Shown in pieces: positions 23,370 through 33,277 of a DNA stretch of 64,000 nucleotides. Numbering within the stretch: the stretch's first letter is position 1; each line of letters begins with the position of its first letter. A model generated the notes under the pieces. That model searched no databases, was not told the origin of the DNA, and worked only from the letters and a program-made list of their open reading frames with translations. The stretch covers positions 868,001-932,000 of the forward strand of contig QYRS01000013.1 in assembly GCA_006503535.1 (NCBI GenBank). The letters run 5' to 3'. Source of the DNA: Arthrinium phaeospermum (Eukaryota > Ascomycota > Sordariomycetes > Amphisphaeriales > Apiosporaceae). A program made the translations under genes and the position numbers.

Positions 23370-24077
23370 TTCCTTCGAGACAGCATGCCAGAGCGGGTAG
23401 CCCTAGTCCTTGCAACAGTCGACAATGCTGATGACCCTGGAATGAAGGGAATTAGGGGGTAAAGAAAACCGGCGCTGTGGGCCGACATACTGGGCGGGCA
23501 GGCGAAGCGGGCTTGAGGTGGGGGCGCAGCTATGATCTGGATGTTTTTGCGATGCGTTTTTACGACATTATGATACCCTTTGCTTTTTTTACTTCTTCAT
23601 CTGAGCGCATCTATAGAAAGGACGAGAAACTGAGATAAATGTGAAGAGGAGCTGGCCAGAATATCGCCACAAAGTGTATTTTTATGTAGTCCTAGGGTGG
23701 GTTCAAGACGTTGTTGAGTTCCGGAACTACAATTGCCTTGACTTGCGAATATAGTTGATGAAAGACAGCTGATCCGTTGCCTATTAATCGTCTTCTGTCA
23801 GTGACGTTTGCTAGCGTGGTACACTTACACATACCAAGTAGGCAAAGACCACAGTCAATACAGTATAGAACGAATCTGCTGCACGCGTATGGATGGATGA
23901 TAGATCTTGCATTTGTAATGCTATATACATACATTTCCCACCCTTTTGGCTATGCAGAAAGGTTTGCTTCTACGTCTCCCCACCTCCAATGTGATTTTCT
24001 GTTTAGTTACGACGTGGTCCACGATTATGTATAGGAGAATTCACCCGGGCTCCTCGTGGCCAGGTATTGTCACCTGC
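23370..24077. other. Convergent 3' intergenic region
   Basis: About 700 bp between the tail-to-tail TFIIIA and Tudor-SN genes. No supported gene, repeat or RNA. Confidence 0.35.
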
Positions 24078-26735
24078 TTAGTCTTCAGTGATATCGCCGT
24101 ACTCCCACATGCCCATTCTTTCTTGCTTTGCTTGGGATTCAACCTCACGGAGCTTGCTGAGAATCTCGACGCTGGTCGGGCCCCTTTCCCAGTTCTTCAG
24201 CTTCTTGGGAATCATGGCATGACCATTGGCGACGACCTCCTTGTTGATCGAGTCGGTAAAGGTGCCCTTGCCAGATGACTTGGATTCGAACAGCGTGATG
24301 TAGCTCAAGCCTTCCTTGGTGTCCACGAAGTCGAAGCTCGCCACAAGGGTCTTACCATCAGTGACGTCGGCGATGAAGTCAAGGGCATCACGGAAATAAT
24401 CAGGTGCGGTGGGGAGCTGGATGTATGACAGGACAGCGTCGACTGCCTGAGCCTTCAGCTTCTGGGTCGTGAACTGGGGCTGGTTGAGAGGACGCAAGTT
24501 TGACCAGGAGATCTTCTCTGAGTTGCCGTAATCGATGTAGACAACTTCGGCAACCTTTGCTGTGCGGTCGTTGGATCGGATCTTGGCACGGTACCACTGG
24601 CCATCGGCCGAGAACTTGGCGGAAACGAAGTCGCCAGCCTTGGGCGGGTTTTCGAGCGGCTTGCTGTTCTTGGAGTCCAAATGGAACTTGTTGAATTCGT
24701 TCATCATGATCTCAAGAGCCGAGGTACCCTTGCCGATCTCCTGGATCTTCAGCTTGCCGTTTCCATCGATGTTGGTCACGACAACCTCGCGGTAGTCGGC
24801 AGGCTTCTTGTCAGTTGCCGTAGCTGACTCGTTAGCAGTCTCCACGGGGGCCTCTGCCTCGTCATCCTCATCTTGCGAAGGGTCCCAGTCTTTCCACATG
24901 CCGAGCCGAGCTTCCTTAGCGCGCTTCTCGGCAGCATTGAGCTCGTTCGAGTTTCCGGCCTTCTCAGCCGAGTATTGATGAACTGATGCAAACCCTTCCT
25001 CAACCAGGACCTTTGCAAAGCTCTCTCGGTTGATGTACAGGTCTCCGATGAAACCACCGACCTTGTCAATGTCGTGAATGTCGATCTCAACATCGCGTTG
25101 GTTGCATCGTCGGTTGGCCAGGTCGAGAGCCTCCTGACCGAATGGCTCGCCCTTTTCTTGAGGCAGTCGAGGGGCTCTGGGCGCACGCACGCCAGCAAGC
25201 ACCATGGTAATCTTGACGCCTTCGCGGGGGATCAGAACAGTGAATCTTGATCCGGCCTTGCAGAAGTCGACGATACCAGGGACCTTCTTTTGGCGCTGCA
25301 GAGTCGAGAGCTGGATCTTGGCTTTCTGAACCGACTCGGACGCGTCCATGTAGTTCCTGACCTTGGGCGCCTTTCCGGACCACATGCCCTTCTTCGCCTC
25401 CTTTGCGGTTTCCTGTGCGGCAAGAAGCTCGTCGTAGTTCTGAGCCCTGTCGGTGTCATCCTTGCGGTGGCGGATAACAGAGCAATAACCCTCCTGCACC
25501 AATTGGAGGTTGACATTCTTGCCCTTCTCGGTAACGGTGGCAACATCCCGGGCTTCGAACCCCTCGCTAGCAGGCCTGTGGCCATCGATGCTGACCTTCA
25601 CGTGCTTGCCAATGATACGCTTTCGTAGCCATTCCTTGGCTTCGTCTCTGAAGGGGCCTTCAGAAGGCTCCTTCGCACGAGGCCCGCGAACGCTGCTCAA
25701 GCTGACCTGCTTCTCCTCCCCCGTCTTGGTTCGCACTATTATCATGTCGGCGCCAATGACCTTGGACACAATCATGTCAGAAGTGCTGCCCTCGGTCTCT
25801 TTGACCGTGCTGTTCTTATGCAATCGCAGCTTGCCAATCTGGGCTTTCTTCTCGGCGGCACGGAGGGGCGCCATCTTCTCACCGAGCATTGTCGAGTGGA
25901 AATCGTTGCATCGTGCCAAGCCATCAGCCAGCAAGAACTCGGCGATACTTCCGCGAGGGTGCAGAACGTGACCGACGAGTTGACCTTGGGGGCTGACTCC
26001 GACCATAACGATCTTGACATCGCGTTGCAGAAGTCTCGTCTCGACATATCCACGGGCCTCGTTGCCGTATTCCTCGGCAGCCTGGGTCATACCTGTTGAT
26101 GGTGTGGTTCTCTCTGTGGCGGGAGTACGGATACCGGCAACCAGAGTCATGAGTTGAAGATGCTTCTTGTCATCTAACATCAGGCGGCAAAGGAGACGAT
26201 CGCCGCTGAGCACCCGCTCAACAATGGCAGGGACTGTCTTGCCCTTCCACTGGTTGAAGAAATCGGGGGTACCAAGGTCGTTTTGGACCGCAATGACACC
26301 ACCGGTACCGGCATGTAAGCCCTTGCCGGCGTCCCTTGCCTGTGACTCCAGGTTGCGCAGAGTCTCTAGTCGGTCTAGAATGTCTTCCGACTCCTCCTTG
26401 CGGCCTGCGTCCTCGCGGACCTTGACCCAACCGGCCTTCACAAGGTCATCGGGCAGCTGGGTGCCGTCTTGAAGCTCGACGGTGCCGTACTCCCGACCAG
26501 AAGGAACGGAGTAGAGAATAGTGCACTTGGCTGGCTTGCCGAGAATGAGCGCACGTAGGTACTCTCGAGACTGGAAAGCGAAGGGCTCATCGCCTTCCTT
26601 TCTCAAGTGAGGAGCATTGACGTAGGCCAACGACAGAGTACGCTCCAGAGTTGGGTTGTTTGTCGAAGTCAGGACCAGGGTGTCACCGCTGAGTAGCGAC
26701 TTCACATGCGCCATAAAAGTCTTAGGAGCCGCCAT
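24078..26735 (-). CDS. Tudor staphylococcal nuclease (SND1/p100 homologue)
   Basis: RNA-binding protein of the Tudor-SN family, linked in other eukaryotes to RNA decay, splicing, stress granules and transcription co-activation. Single exon, 885 aa. Four SNase-like OB folds follow each other at about 5-155, 170-320, 325-480 and 495-640, recognisable by repeated blocks such as EPFAFQSREYLR, GPFRDEAKEWLRKR and EPFGQEALDLANRR, each followed by VxVxxxGxxP-like strands. The Tudor domain starts near 700 (AGDFVSAKF..WYRAKI..VYIDYGNSE) and is embedded in a split fifth SNase fold ending at GMWEYGDITED. The ATG context (caacATGGC) is good. Catalytic SNase residues are generally degenerate in repeats 3-5 of this family. 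A perfect 8-bp hairpin sits just upstream in the leader. Confidence 0.95.
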   Translation of the reverse strand: MAAPKTFMAHVKSLLSGDTLVLTSTNNPTLERTLSLAYVNAPHLRKEGDEPFAFQSREYLRALILGKPAKCTILYSVPSGREYGTVELQDGTQLPDDLVKAGWVKVREDAGRKEESEDILDRLETLRNLESQARDAGKGLHAGTGGVIAVQNDLGTPDFFNQWKGKTVPAIVERVLSGDRLLCRLMLDDKKHLQLMTLVAGIRTPATERTTPSTGMTQAAEEYGNEARGYVETRLLQRDVKIVMVGVSPQGQLVGHVLHPRGSIAEFLLADGLARCNDFHSTMLGEKMAPLRAAEKKAQIGKLRLHKNSTVKETEGSTSDMIVSKVIGADMIIVRTKTGEEKQVSLSSVRGPRAKEPSEGPFRDEAKEWLRKRIIGKHVKVSIDGHRPASEGFEARDVATVTEKGKNVNLQLVQEGYCSVIRHRKDDTDRAQNYDELLAAQETAKEAKKGMWSGKAPKVRNYMDASESVQKAKIQLSTLQRQKKVPGIVDFCKAGSRFTVLIPREGVKITMVLAGVRAPRAPRLPQEKGEPFGQEALDLANRRCNQRDVEIDIHDIDKVGGFIGDLYINRESFAKVLVEEGFASVHQYSAEKAGNSNELNAAEKRAKEARLGMWKDWDPSQDEDDEAEAPVETANESATATDKKPADYREVVVTNIDGNGKLKIQEIGKGTSALEIMMNEFNKFHLDSKNSKPLENPPKAGDFVSAKFSADGQWYRAKIRSNDRTAKVAEVVYIDYGNSEKISWSNLRPLNQPQFTTQKLKAQAVDAVLSYIQLPTAPDYFRDALDFIADVTDGKTLVASFDFVDTKEGLSYITLFESKSSGKGTFTDSINKEVVANGHAMIPKKLKNWERGPTSVEILSKLREVESQAKQERMGMWEYGDITED

Positions 26736-28244
26736 GTTGAAGCTTGCCGAGGTGATGACGTTCCACTATAACAGGTAGAGATGGAAGGTATAGTGGCTGG
26801 GCCCCTGCAGGTGTTAGTACTTGCCCGAGACATGGATGCAATAGGGTCGACACAGCTACGAGTAGCAATGTAGCTTGGGGGTGTGGGTGGGTTCAATATT
26901 GGGTTTAGGTAAGGAGATGAAATGGACAAAAATTGTAAGGGCGTATATTCGTGACGATAGAACCAATGGATCCAGAACGACCTCATATGCCCCAGACCTG
27001 GGTAAGGCTACAGTGCTGAAAGAGGGCCCGACAGCATGCACCCAGCATTGTACTCCAATGCTGGGGCCTGGAGGTGTTGCAAGCAGCTTGCTTTGGATAT
27101 GATTGGAGAGAGTAGGATGGCACAAGGGGGACGAGCTCATGTCGAGCAACCCGTGCAACCTACTGCACCATGGTATTCTCCGGGGTACTTTAGGTAGGTA
27201 GGTAAGGAATGGTGTGGGCTATGTCAGGATCGAATCCCGAAGGAGCGGATATGCTTGTCGGAACTAAAGGTGAAGCTGGCGGTCACTGGCATGAACCGTG
27301 GTCCCAAGCTTCCCTCGATTCTGCCAACATGGATGTAGAGGCCAAAGAACGGGGACGATAGACTTACAATTGCACGCAGCTGTACAGCAGAAGAGGAGGT
27401 ACAGCAGGTAGAGCTGGGGGTAAAGTTGGGGTGATTTTGTAATTGAGCTCAAAAAAAGCCGAAGTCTCATAGACAGAAGAGAATGGGCAGACGGTGAAGT
27501 CTCGATAGGTTGGGATGCTTGCTCGGTCTTGGTGTGGTTGCTCGAATTGATGTCGTGTGCTTTAGAGATTTTGTGGGGCCAAGATAATAAGGGTCCCTGG
27601 GCCGAAACAGGCAATGGCTTATGTAATGAGGGGTAGACCACACGTAGCCGCTGATCTGGATCCTTGGGGTAAGGTCTAGTACAGGTGTCGAGAGGGAGCT
27701 GACATAGTACCTAGTGGATCAGCAAGTAGGTAAAGGTTGCGAAAAGGAAAGAAGTGCATGCAGTCAATTGGGGTGGGGTTTATATACAGATGCCAGGCCA
27801 TGATATATTCATTCACGGTTCTGTCCATTCAATTGTTTGAATTGAAAAGGGATGAACTGAAGTATGAAGTATAAGTGGGCGAATGACTACAAGTATATAC
27901 TCACCATACCAGACCTTCCAGGCTCCCGTCTTCGAGCTTCGTCGTCACCGTCTATGTACTTCGGATACCTTACGTTCACTGTGGTGCAGGGGGAACTGCT
28001 AGTACCACTACTGGCTGGCGTGATCATGCATTTCACCACAGGCATTGAAGGAAGTGATTGCTTGATTTGTGAATGTTGTCATTTTAAGCCTATGTAAGCA
28101 AGCCTCGGTCCAGAAAATGGCCCGTTAATATCAACTTGTTCAGACAGGATGGTCCAGTTGAACACAACGACACCACAACGAGACATGCGAGGTCAATCTG
28201 CCACTGTTGTTCCAAATCGTAGTTGATAGCAGTGTAGGAGCTGC
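26736..28244. other. Intergenic, leader and promoter of Tudor-SN gene
   Basis: About 1.5 kb upstream of the leftward Tudor-SN start and downstream of sod1. On the minus strand a CTGTTATAG sequence about 35 nt before the ATG could be a 5' leader intron acceptor, with a possible GTAAGT donor near 27367, but I cannot confirm it. GTAGGTAGGTAAGG lies near 27194. No other gene is supported. Confidence 0.35.
26763..26796 (-). other. Perfect 8-bp inverted repeat in Tudor-SN leader
   Basis: CCACTATA at 26763-26770 and TATAGTGG at 26789-26796 are exact reverse complements separated by 18 nt. On the Tudor-SN transcript this could fold as a hairpin 28-61 nt before the start codon. The left arm also overlaps a possible intron acceptor (TATAG). 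Confidence 0.5.
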
Positions 28245-29234
28245 TTAGAAGATGCCTTCCTGAGCGGAGGCAATGCCAATGACACCTAGATAGCGTTAGT
28301 TAGATTATGCGATACGGAGAGATTGTGGCCGATCCCAAAACTTACCGCAAGCCGGGCGGGGACCAGCGTTACCAGTCTTGAGGGACTCCTCGTTGCCACC
28401 CTTGCCGAGGTCATCGGTGCCGCCGTGCACAACGACAGTGCGCTAGAATGTGTCAGCAACTTGGGTGTGTCTATGCTGATATTGGAATTATCGGATTGTT
28501 CTTACGCCAATGACGGAGTGGGGGCCGATCAGCTTGACAAGCTTGTCCTTGACGGTGCCCTTGGCGTTGCCGTTGCCGTCGACAGTGATGTTTCCGAGGT
28601 CACCAACGTGACGCTTCTCGTCGCTGGGGGCGCCGTGGGTCTGGCCGTGGGGGTTGACTGTAGTCATCGTGTCAGAAGTGGTCAAGCCGAGAGCCATTGG
28701 GTATCCTTGTCAGGAGACATACAGTGAGGGCCAGCAGAGGTGCAGCCGTTGGTGTTATCGCCGAAGGCGTGGATGTGCATGCCACGCTGAGCGTCGGCGT
28801 CTTGTCCGGAAATATCCCAGGAGATCTCGGTCTCGGCGTCCTCCGACTTCTGGCGGAACCAGACGGTGCCGGCGACCTTTCCGTCACCACGGACCTTAGC
28901 AACTGCAGGAGGCGACACTCAGTTAGCTGCCGACTCGTCACGCGAAAGGCAATGCATGGTTGCATAGGCAATAAATCCGAGGGCACAGGGATGCTGCATC
29001 ATGATGAACCAAACGGAGTCCCCAAATGGCTGGATGGGATGGGCCAGCTGGTCCATCAAGGTGATTGCACTCTTTGGTAACAGTCCATCAAGGTCGTGGG
29101 CTACGAGATAATTCGCGTGCAATGTTACCCGTAGAGGCCCCGAAAACCCGGAAAGCGGGGATGATGACGGCAGAAGCTGGGGGAAGAGGTATCTAGCACA
29201 TGAACTCACCTGCCCAAACGCCGTCAGATGCCAT
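28245..29234 (-). CDS. sod1: Cytosolic Cu/Zn superoxide dismutase
   Basis: Dismutates superoxide to hydrogen peroxide and oxygen in the cytosol. Exons are 29234-29210, 28902-28723, 28657-28506, 28442-28346 and 28285-28245, giving 164 aa. Intron 1 is long (307 nt) for this genome. The metal-binding features are all present: [21 protein letters not shown] and the GDLGN loop. The Cys pair is at NGCTSAGP and RPACGVIGIA, with the active-site Arg in NAGPRPACG. The N-terminus [16 protein letters not shown] is a few residues longer than usual and has no targeting signal. The tail ASAQEGIF is normal. The five-exon structure restores every conserved block in frame. Confidence 0.95.
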
Positions 29235-32200
29235 TGTGATTGAGATGAGGATTGATGATTTTTCGGTTGTGTTGTGAAGTTGACGAGTATACTCAGATGG
29301 GAGGAACTGATTGGAAAGGAGGAGTAGAAAGGTTTGGAAGATGTAGAAGAGAGAGGAGGGGTCCCGCTTGGTCAATGAAGTAAATACATGTACCTCCTGT
29401 ACGTGTAGCATACAGTAAGGTAAGATCCATCCATCCAAGCTATTTCCGCTTTCCTTCCTCGGATCCCGATTTGTTGGCAGTGGACTGCTACAAGCGGCGG
29501 CACATCTCATAGTGATGGAGGGGCTAAGTGGCAGCCCCCCCAAACCCCCACTTCGGTCTGCTCGATTTGGGTTGCTACCAAACCAAACGCATATCGTCAT
29601 AGCAACTTTCTGTCATGCATGTGGGTTGCGGGTGGCTGACAAATGATGAATGCAAAATTTCACCATATAGACTGTTAACAAGCTGCGACACTGTAGAACC
29701 ATATAGCACGCAGCACAGCTATCAATGGCGCATATGCAGATGTGTGAGGCAAGTCCAAGCACATATGTGCCATCGCGGGCTGCTGTTTCGACAGCAAGAT
29801 GCTACTAGACTTCAATCGGGTTGAAGCTTAATGCTTCTCTGGCATCTGGAGCTCGGGATGACGCTACTGCTAGGGTGTGTGTTGTTATCTATTTTAGTAT
29901 CCGTAAGGTGCATGTGCTTTTGGCCATTGGAAATGCCAGACTCTCGGGTTTGTGCCGACAGCGACCAAGTTGCAACAGGGGAAGCTTTCTGCTGTGAAGA
30001 AATCAAAGGCATCGTTCTGTTGCTGGTTGCTCAAGTCCTAGTGCGACATCGCATGCATATTAACAACATTAGGCCTGCTCTGGGTCAGTATTATCCCGGT
30101 TGTGTTGGAAATAGCCATTCGTTTATGGCCGCACCGGTGGTTTGCTTCATCGCATCAAACACCCGGGACTTATGTTTAAATCCGAGCCGGCGAGCCGATC
30201 TGGTAGGAGCACGGCTAGGCACCGCTCAGTGGGTTGTGGCTTGAAGGCTTGAAGCAGGGCAGTGCAAGTATACATTCTATTCTGGTTTGTACTATAGCCC
30301 GCTCCCGTAGGATTCCATGAACCATTCGATGCTATATCTGTATCTATGTACTTCCCTGATGACACGTGTGCTACCAACACCCGTCGAGATACCATCGAAA
30401 GAATACATGTACACATCAATTGGACTTGTCAGAGGAAGGGTTATGCCAAGCCCGGAGACCCAATGGTGTACACTGTACAGATGACGACTCACTTGCTCAC
30501 CAAGAACACCCCTATGTTTCAGCTGCAATCGGACTATACAAGCCCTGATGGTGTTTTACTTTGCGAGACTCCTGATCAACAATGTATGAGAATTTCTAGC
30601 CGACCGAGCCCCTGGTAGTAATGTCGAAGACCACGTCCAAGTTTGACTCTGGCCAGAAGAGTCTGAAAGGCGAATGGATCAGATCTCCCGCTTGTTTGCC
30701 TGAGAATCCCCTGGCGTACAAAAATGCAAGGAGGTCGAAAATCGTCGCCTTACACAATTTGGTGTATACCTACCTCCTATGAGTACAGTAGTGAATTACA
30801 TGTAGCTTAAGTCTACCTTGCAAAAAGACGAATTTCATTCGTGATGAGGTCGCAGAATGGACCAAATTGATGGTTCTCTTGGTGCTGATTTGGTTGACCA
30901 TGTACATAACCCCTACCGTCAACCGTATGTACGGAGGATGAGAGAGCTTTCTCGGACATTCTCCATATGCCAGGAGGTGATCATAACCTAGTCTGACAGG
31001 CCAGGATCCTGCCCAGAGCCCAGAATGCCACATTGCAGTGACAACAGCCAATCCCTCGCGGTTCATGTCATTGATTGCTTGATCTGCATTGTTACAATCC
31101 CGAAACGGTTCAAATGAGTTACCAAACAAAGCAGCTCAATACCTGGAGATGGTTGCCAGCAACAATGAGATGAGCTCAGGAACCGTGGGCCTGCTACTGG
31201 CATGTGCGTTTAGATCTTCGACTTTACTCTTGCTTTGGACTTTGAGATCTTTTCCTTCTAGCAGCTGCAAGACTAGCGATGAGGTCGGCTAGATTTGCAG
31301 CTTACAAGGAAAGCCGCAGTAGCTGCATACATGATGTGTGTATGCATATATGTGGGTGCGTAGTTAGATGGCACGAGTGAGGCCGGCAGGGTTGGGTGAT
31401 GGTGCAACCAGGAATCGATACATCAATACATGTAACAGCTTGATTGCCTGCCTGTAAGTAAGTATGTGAAGAACCACCGTCATCCAGCCCTGATGATTTC
31501 CAAGATCCAGTCCCAGCAGTGCCACTGTCCAACAGCCCAAAAGAAAAGAAACCGCAGCAAGACCAATGATCTCTTCGCATTGAAACAAACACCACAGGGA
31601 TTCCTGTGGTGGAGTGCAACACCGTTGAAAATTCGCCGCATTTTGTAGATGGCAAGATGGATGAGCCTAGCAATGCCTACTTTGTGTTTGTCCTGTCGGA
31701 ATTCGGGTGGCTTAGGGCTGGCTGGCTGGTGCTAGGGAGGCATAGCGGGGGGCCTTGGGAAACCCAGCTCGTGCTCTGCTTGCTGAGAGCTGACCTGAAC
31801 AGCTCTGACCTATGCGTCGAATGGACATCCCTCAATCTTTGCTGGGAGCCCTCATCATGGATGGATGGGACATCAGACGGTGCTGGTAGGTAGGTACTTT
31901 TCGCATCGCCCAACCTTAGGCAAGTTGTTGAAGCAAAGTCCTAGATCCCACTACTGTACTACTGTAGCTAGTGGGACTCGGACTCAAACCAATCCACTGC
32001 CATGGATTCAATCCAAACACCCACCCAGGACCCTTCAAAGTCGTGGCAGACGCTGGGGACTGGGATATCCGTGGATCGTCGGGCCACTGTTGTGCCGTGC
32101 TAGCCACCCGGACTGTACCTACCTGCGGTTCATTGGGAGAGTATCAGCCAGGCACCCAGGCCGGCCAGGTCAACAACTCTGGCCAAGCAAGTATTGAGGA

Positions 32201-33277
32201 GAGCAGGTCTACACGTACTTGTCAGAAGTAGCCCGGCAAACCCCAGGTTGGCAGATGTTGTTACATGCAGGGTAGCTGCTTAGAAGCTGGGCAGACCAAG
32301 GGCAGGCCGCACACAGGAAAGCAGTCGTTCAGCCCAACTCGATTAGTTACCTACTTCCCTACACTACCTAACAGACTTATGCACGCGGACAAGAAGTAGA
32401 AAATGGCAATGTTGCTCCTCGTTTTCCTGTGGTGATAATCCAGACCCTACCTACATCAATTTGACCTGCCCTGCCCTGCTGCCGACCCGACACCTAAAGC
32501 GAAGCGCAACGGGCATATTGGCGGACGAAGATTCCATTTAATCACACCTTATTAATCCACTTATCCCGCCTAATAGCATTCTTCGTCCCATGGAACCTTA
32601 GATCAACCTGTGCCCGATCCATACCCTCTGTTGCAGCCTCGATAGGCCCTCCGTTTACACCCGCCGGCCTTTTGGACCCCACGATTCGACTCGACTTGCT
32701 GCAGTCATCACCACCACTACGACCACCACCGCCTACTTCCCACCTGCTCAATCCGACGTCGCGCCCGAATCCAGACCTGGATACCGACGAGCTGCGCCGT
32801 CCGGGAGGACTATCGGTGACGCATCGCTACACCTATATTCTTTTCTCGGGCCAACACTTGAAGCACCGTGTGCTGTGTTTATGCACGCCGACAAGTCACC
32901 TAGTGCGGGGCGACAAGATTGCCAACGGTCAGGTCAGAGCCGAGTAGTCGTGCGCTGCTGCAACCAAACAAACAACCTGCTACCTATCTGGTAACTGCCT
33001 CTTCCCGAGGCTGCTTGCTATTGGCAACAAGACTCTGCGACTTCGAATCAATGCGACACGGCCGACAGCCTTAGAATAGACCTGTTTACGAGACCCAACA
33101 CGCCACTCGAGTCCCAAACGTGACCATACGAAGGAAGTGAAAGGATCACCGCGACTAGGCGTCCTGCTTCATTACCTTGTCCATTGAGTCTTTCTTCGAC
33201 CGGCGCGCCGCTGCGCGGCTTTTGTTCTTGTCTTAGTTACCGAGCCAAAGCATTCCAGAAAGTCTTGGCAGAAAGCA
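29235..33277. other. 4-kb region with no recognisable gene
   Basis: Upstream of both sod1 (-) and the RhoGEF gene (+). It contains many GTAGGTA/TACCTAC words, a perfect 9-bp hairpin at 31590-31611 and, from about 32500 on, a C/T-rich stretch that looks like a long 5' leader of the RhoGEF gene. The longest open frame (29831-30244, 137 aa) has no supporting evidence. It is not AT-rich, so no RIP-type decay is evident. Confidence 0.4.
31590..31611. other. Perfect 9-bp hairpin with 4-nt loop
   Basis: CACCACAGG at 31590-31598 and CCTGTGGTG at 31603-31611 are exact reverse complements around the loop GATT. It lies in the gene-free stretch, about 1.7 kb before the RhoGEF start. It could be a palindromic factor-binding site or part of a structured RNA. 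No flanking terminal repeat was seen. Confidence 0.5.

Noticed and set aside
27228..27245. GGATCGAATCC, similar to a tRNA B box
   Set aside because: No pairing T-stem, no A box and no acceptor stem could be found around it.
29831..30244. 137-aa open frame with hydrophobic N-terminus in the 4-kb gene-free region
   Set aside because: The hydrophobic start resembles a signal, but the rest has no fold-like pattern, no supporting splice sites and mixed codon use. It is not enough to call a gene.
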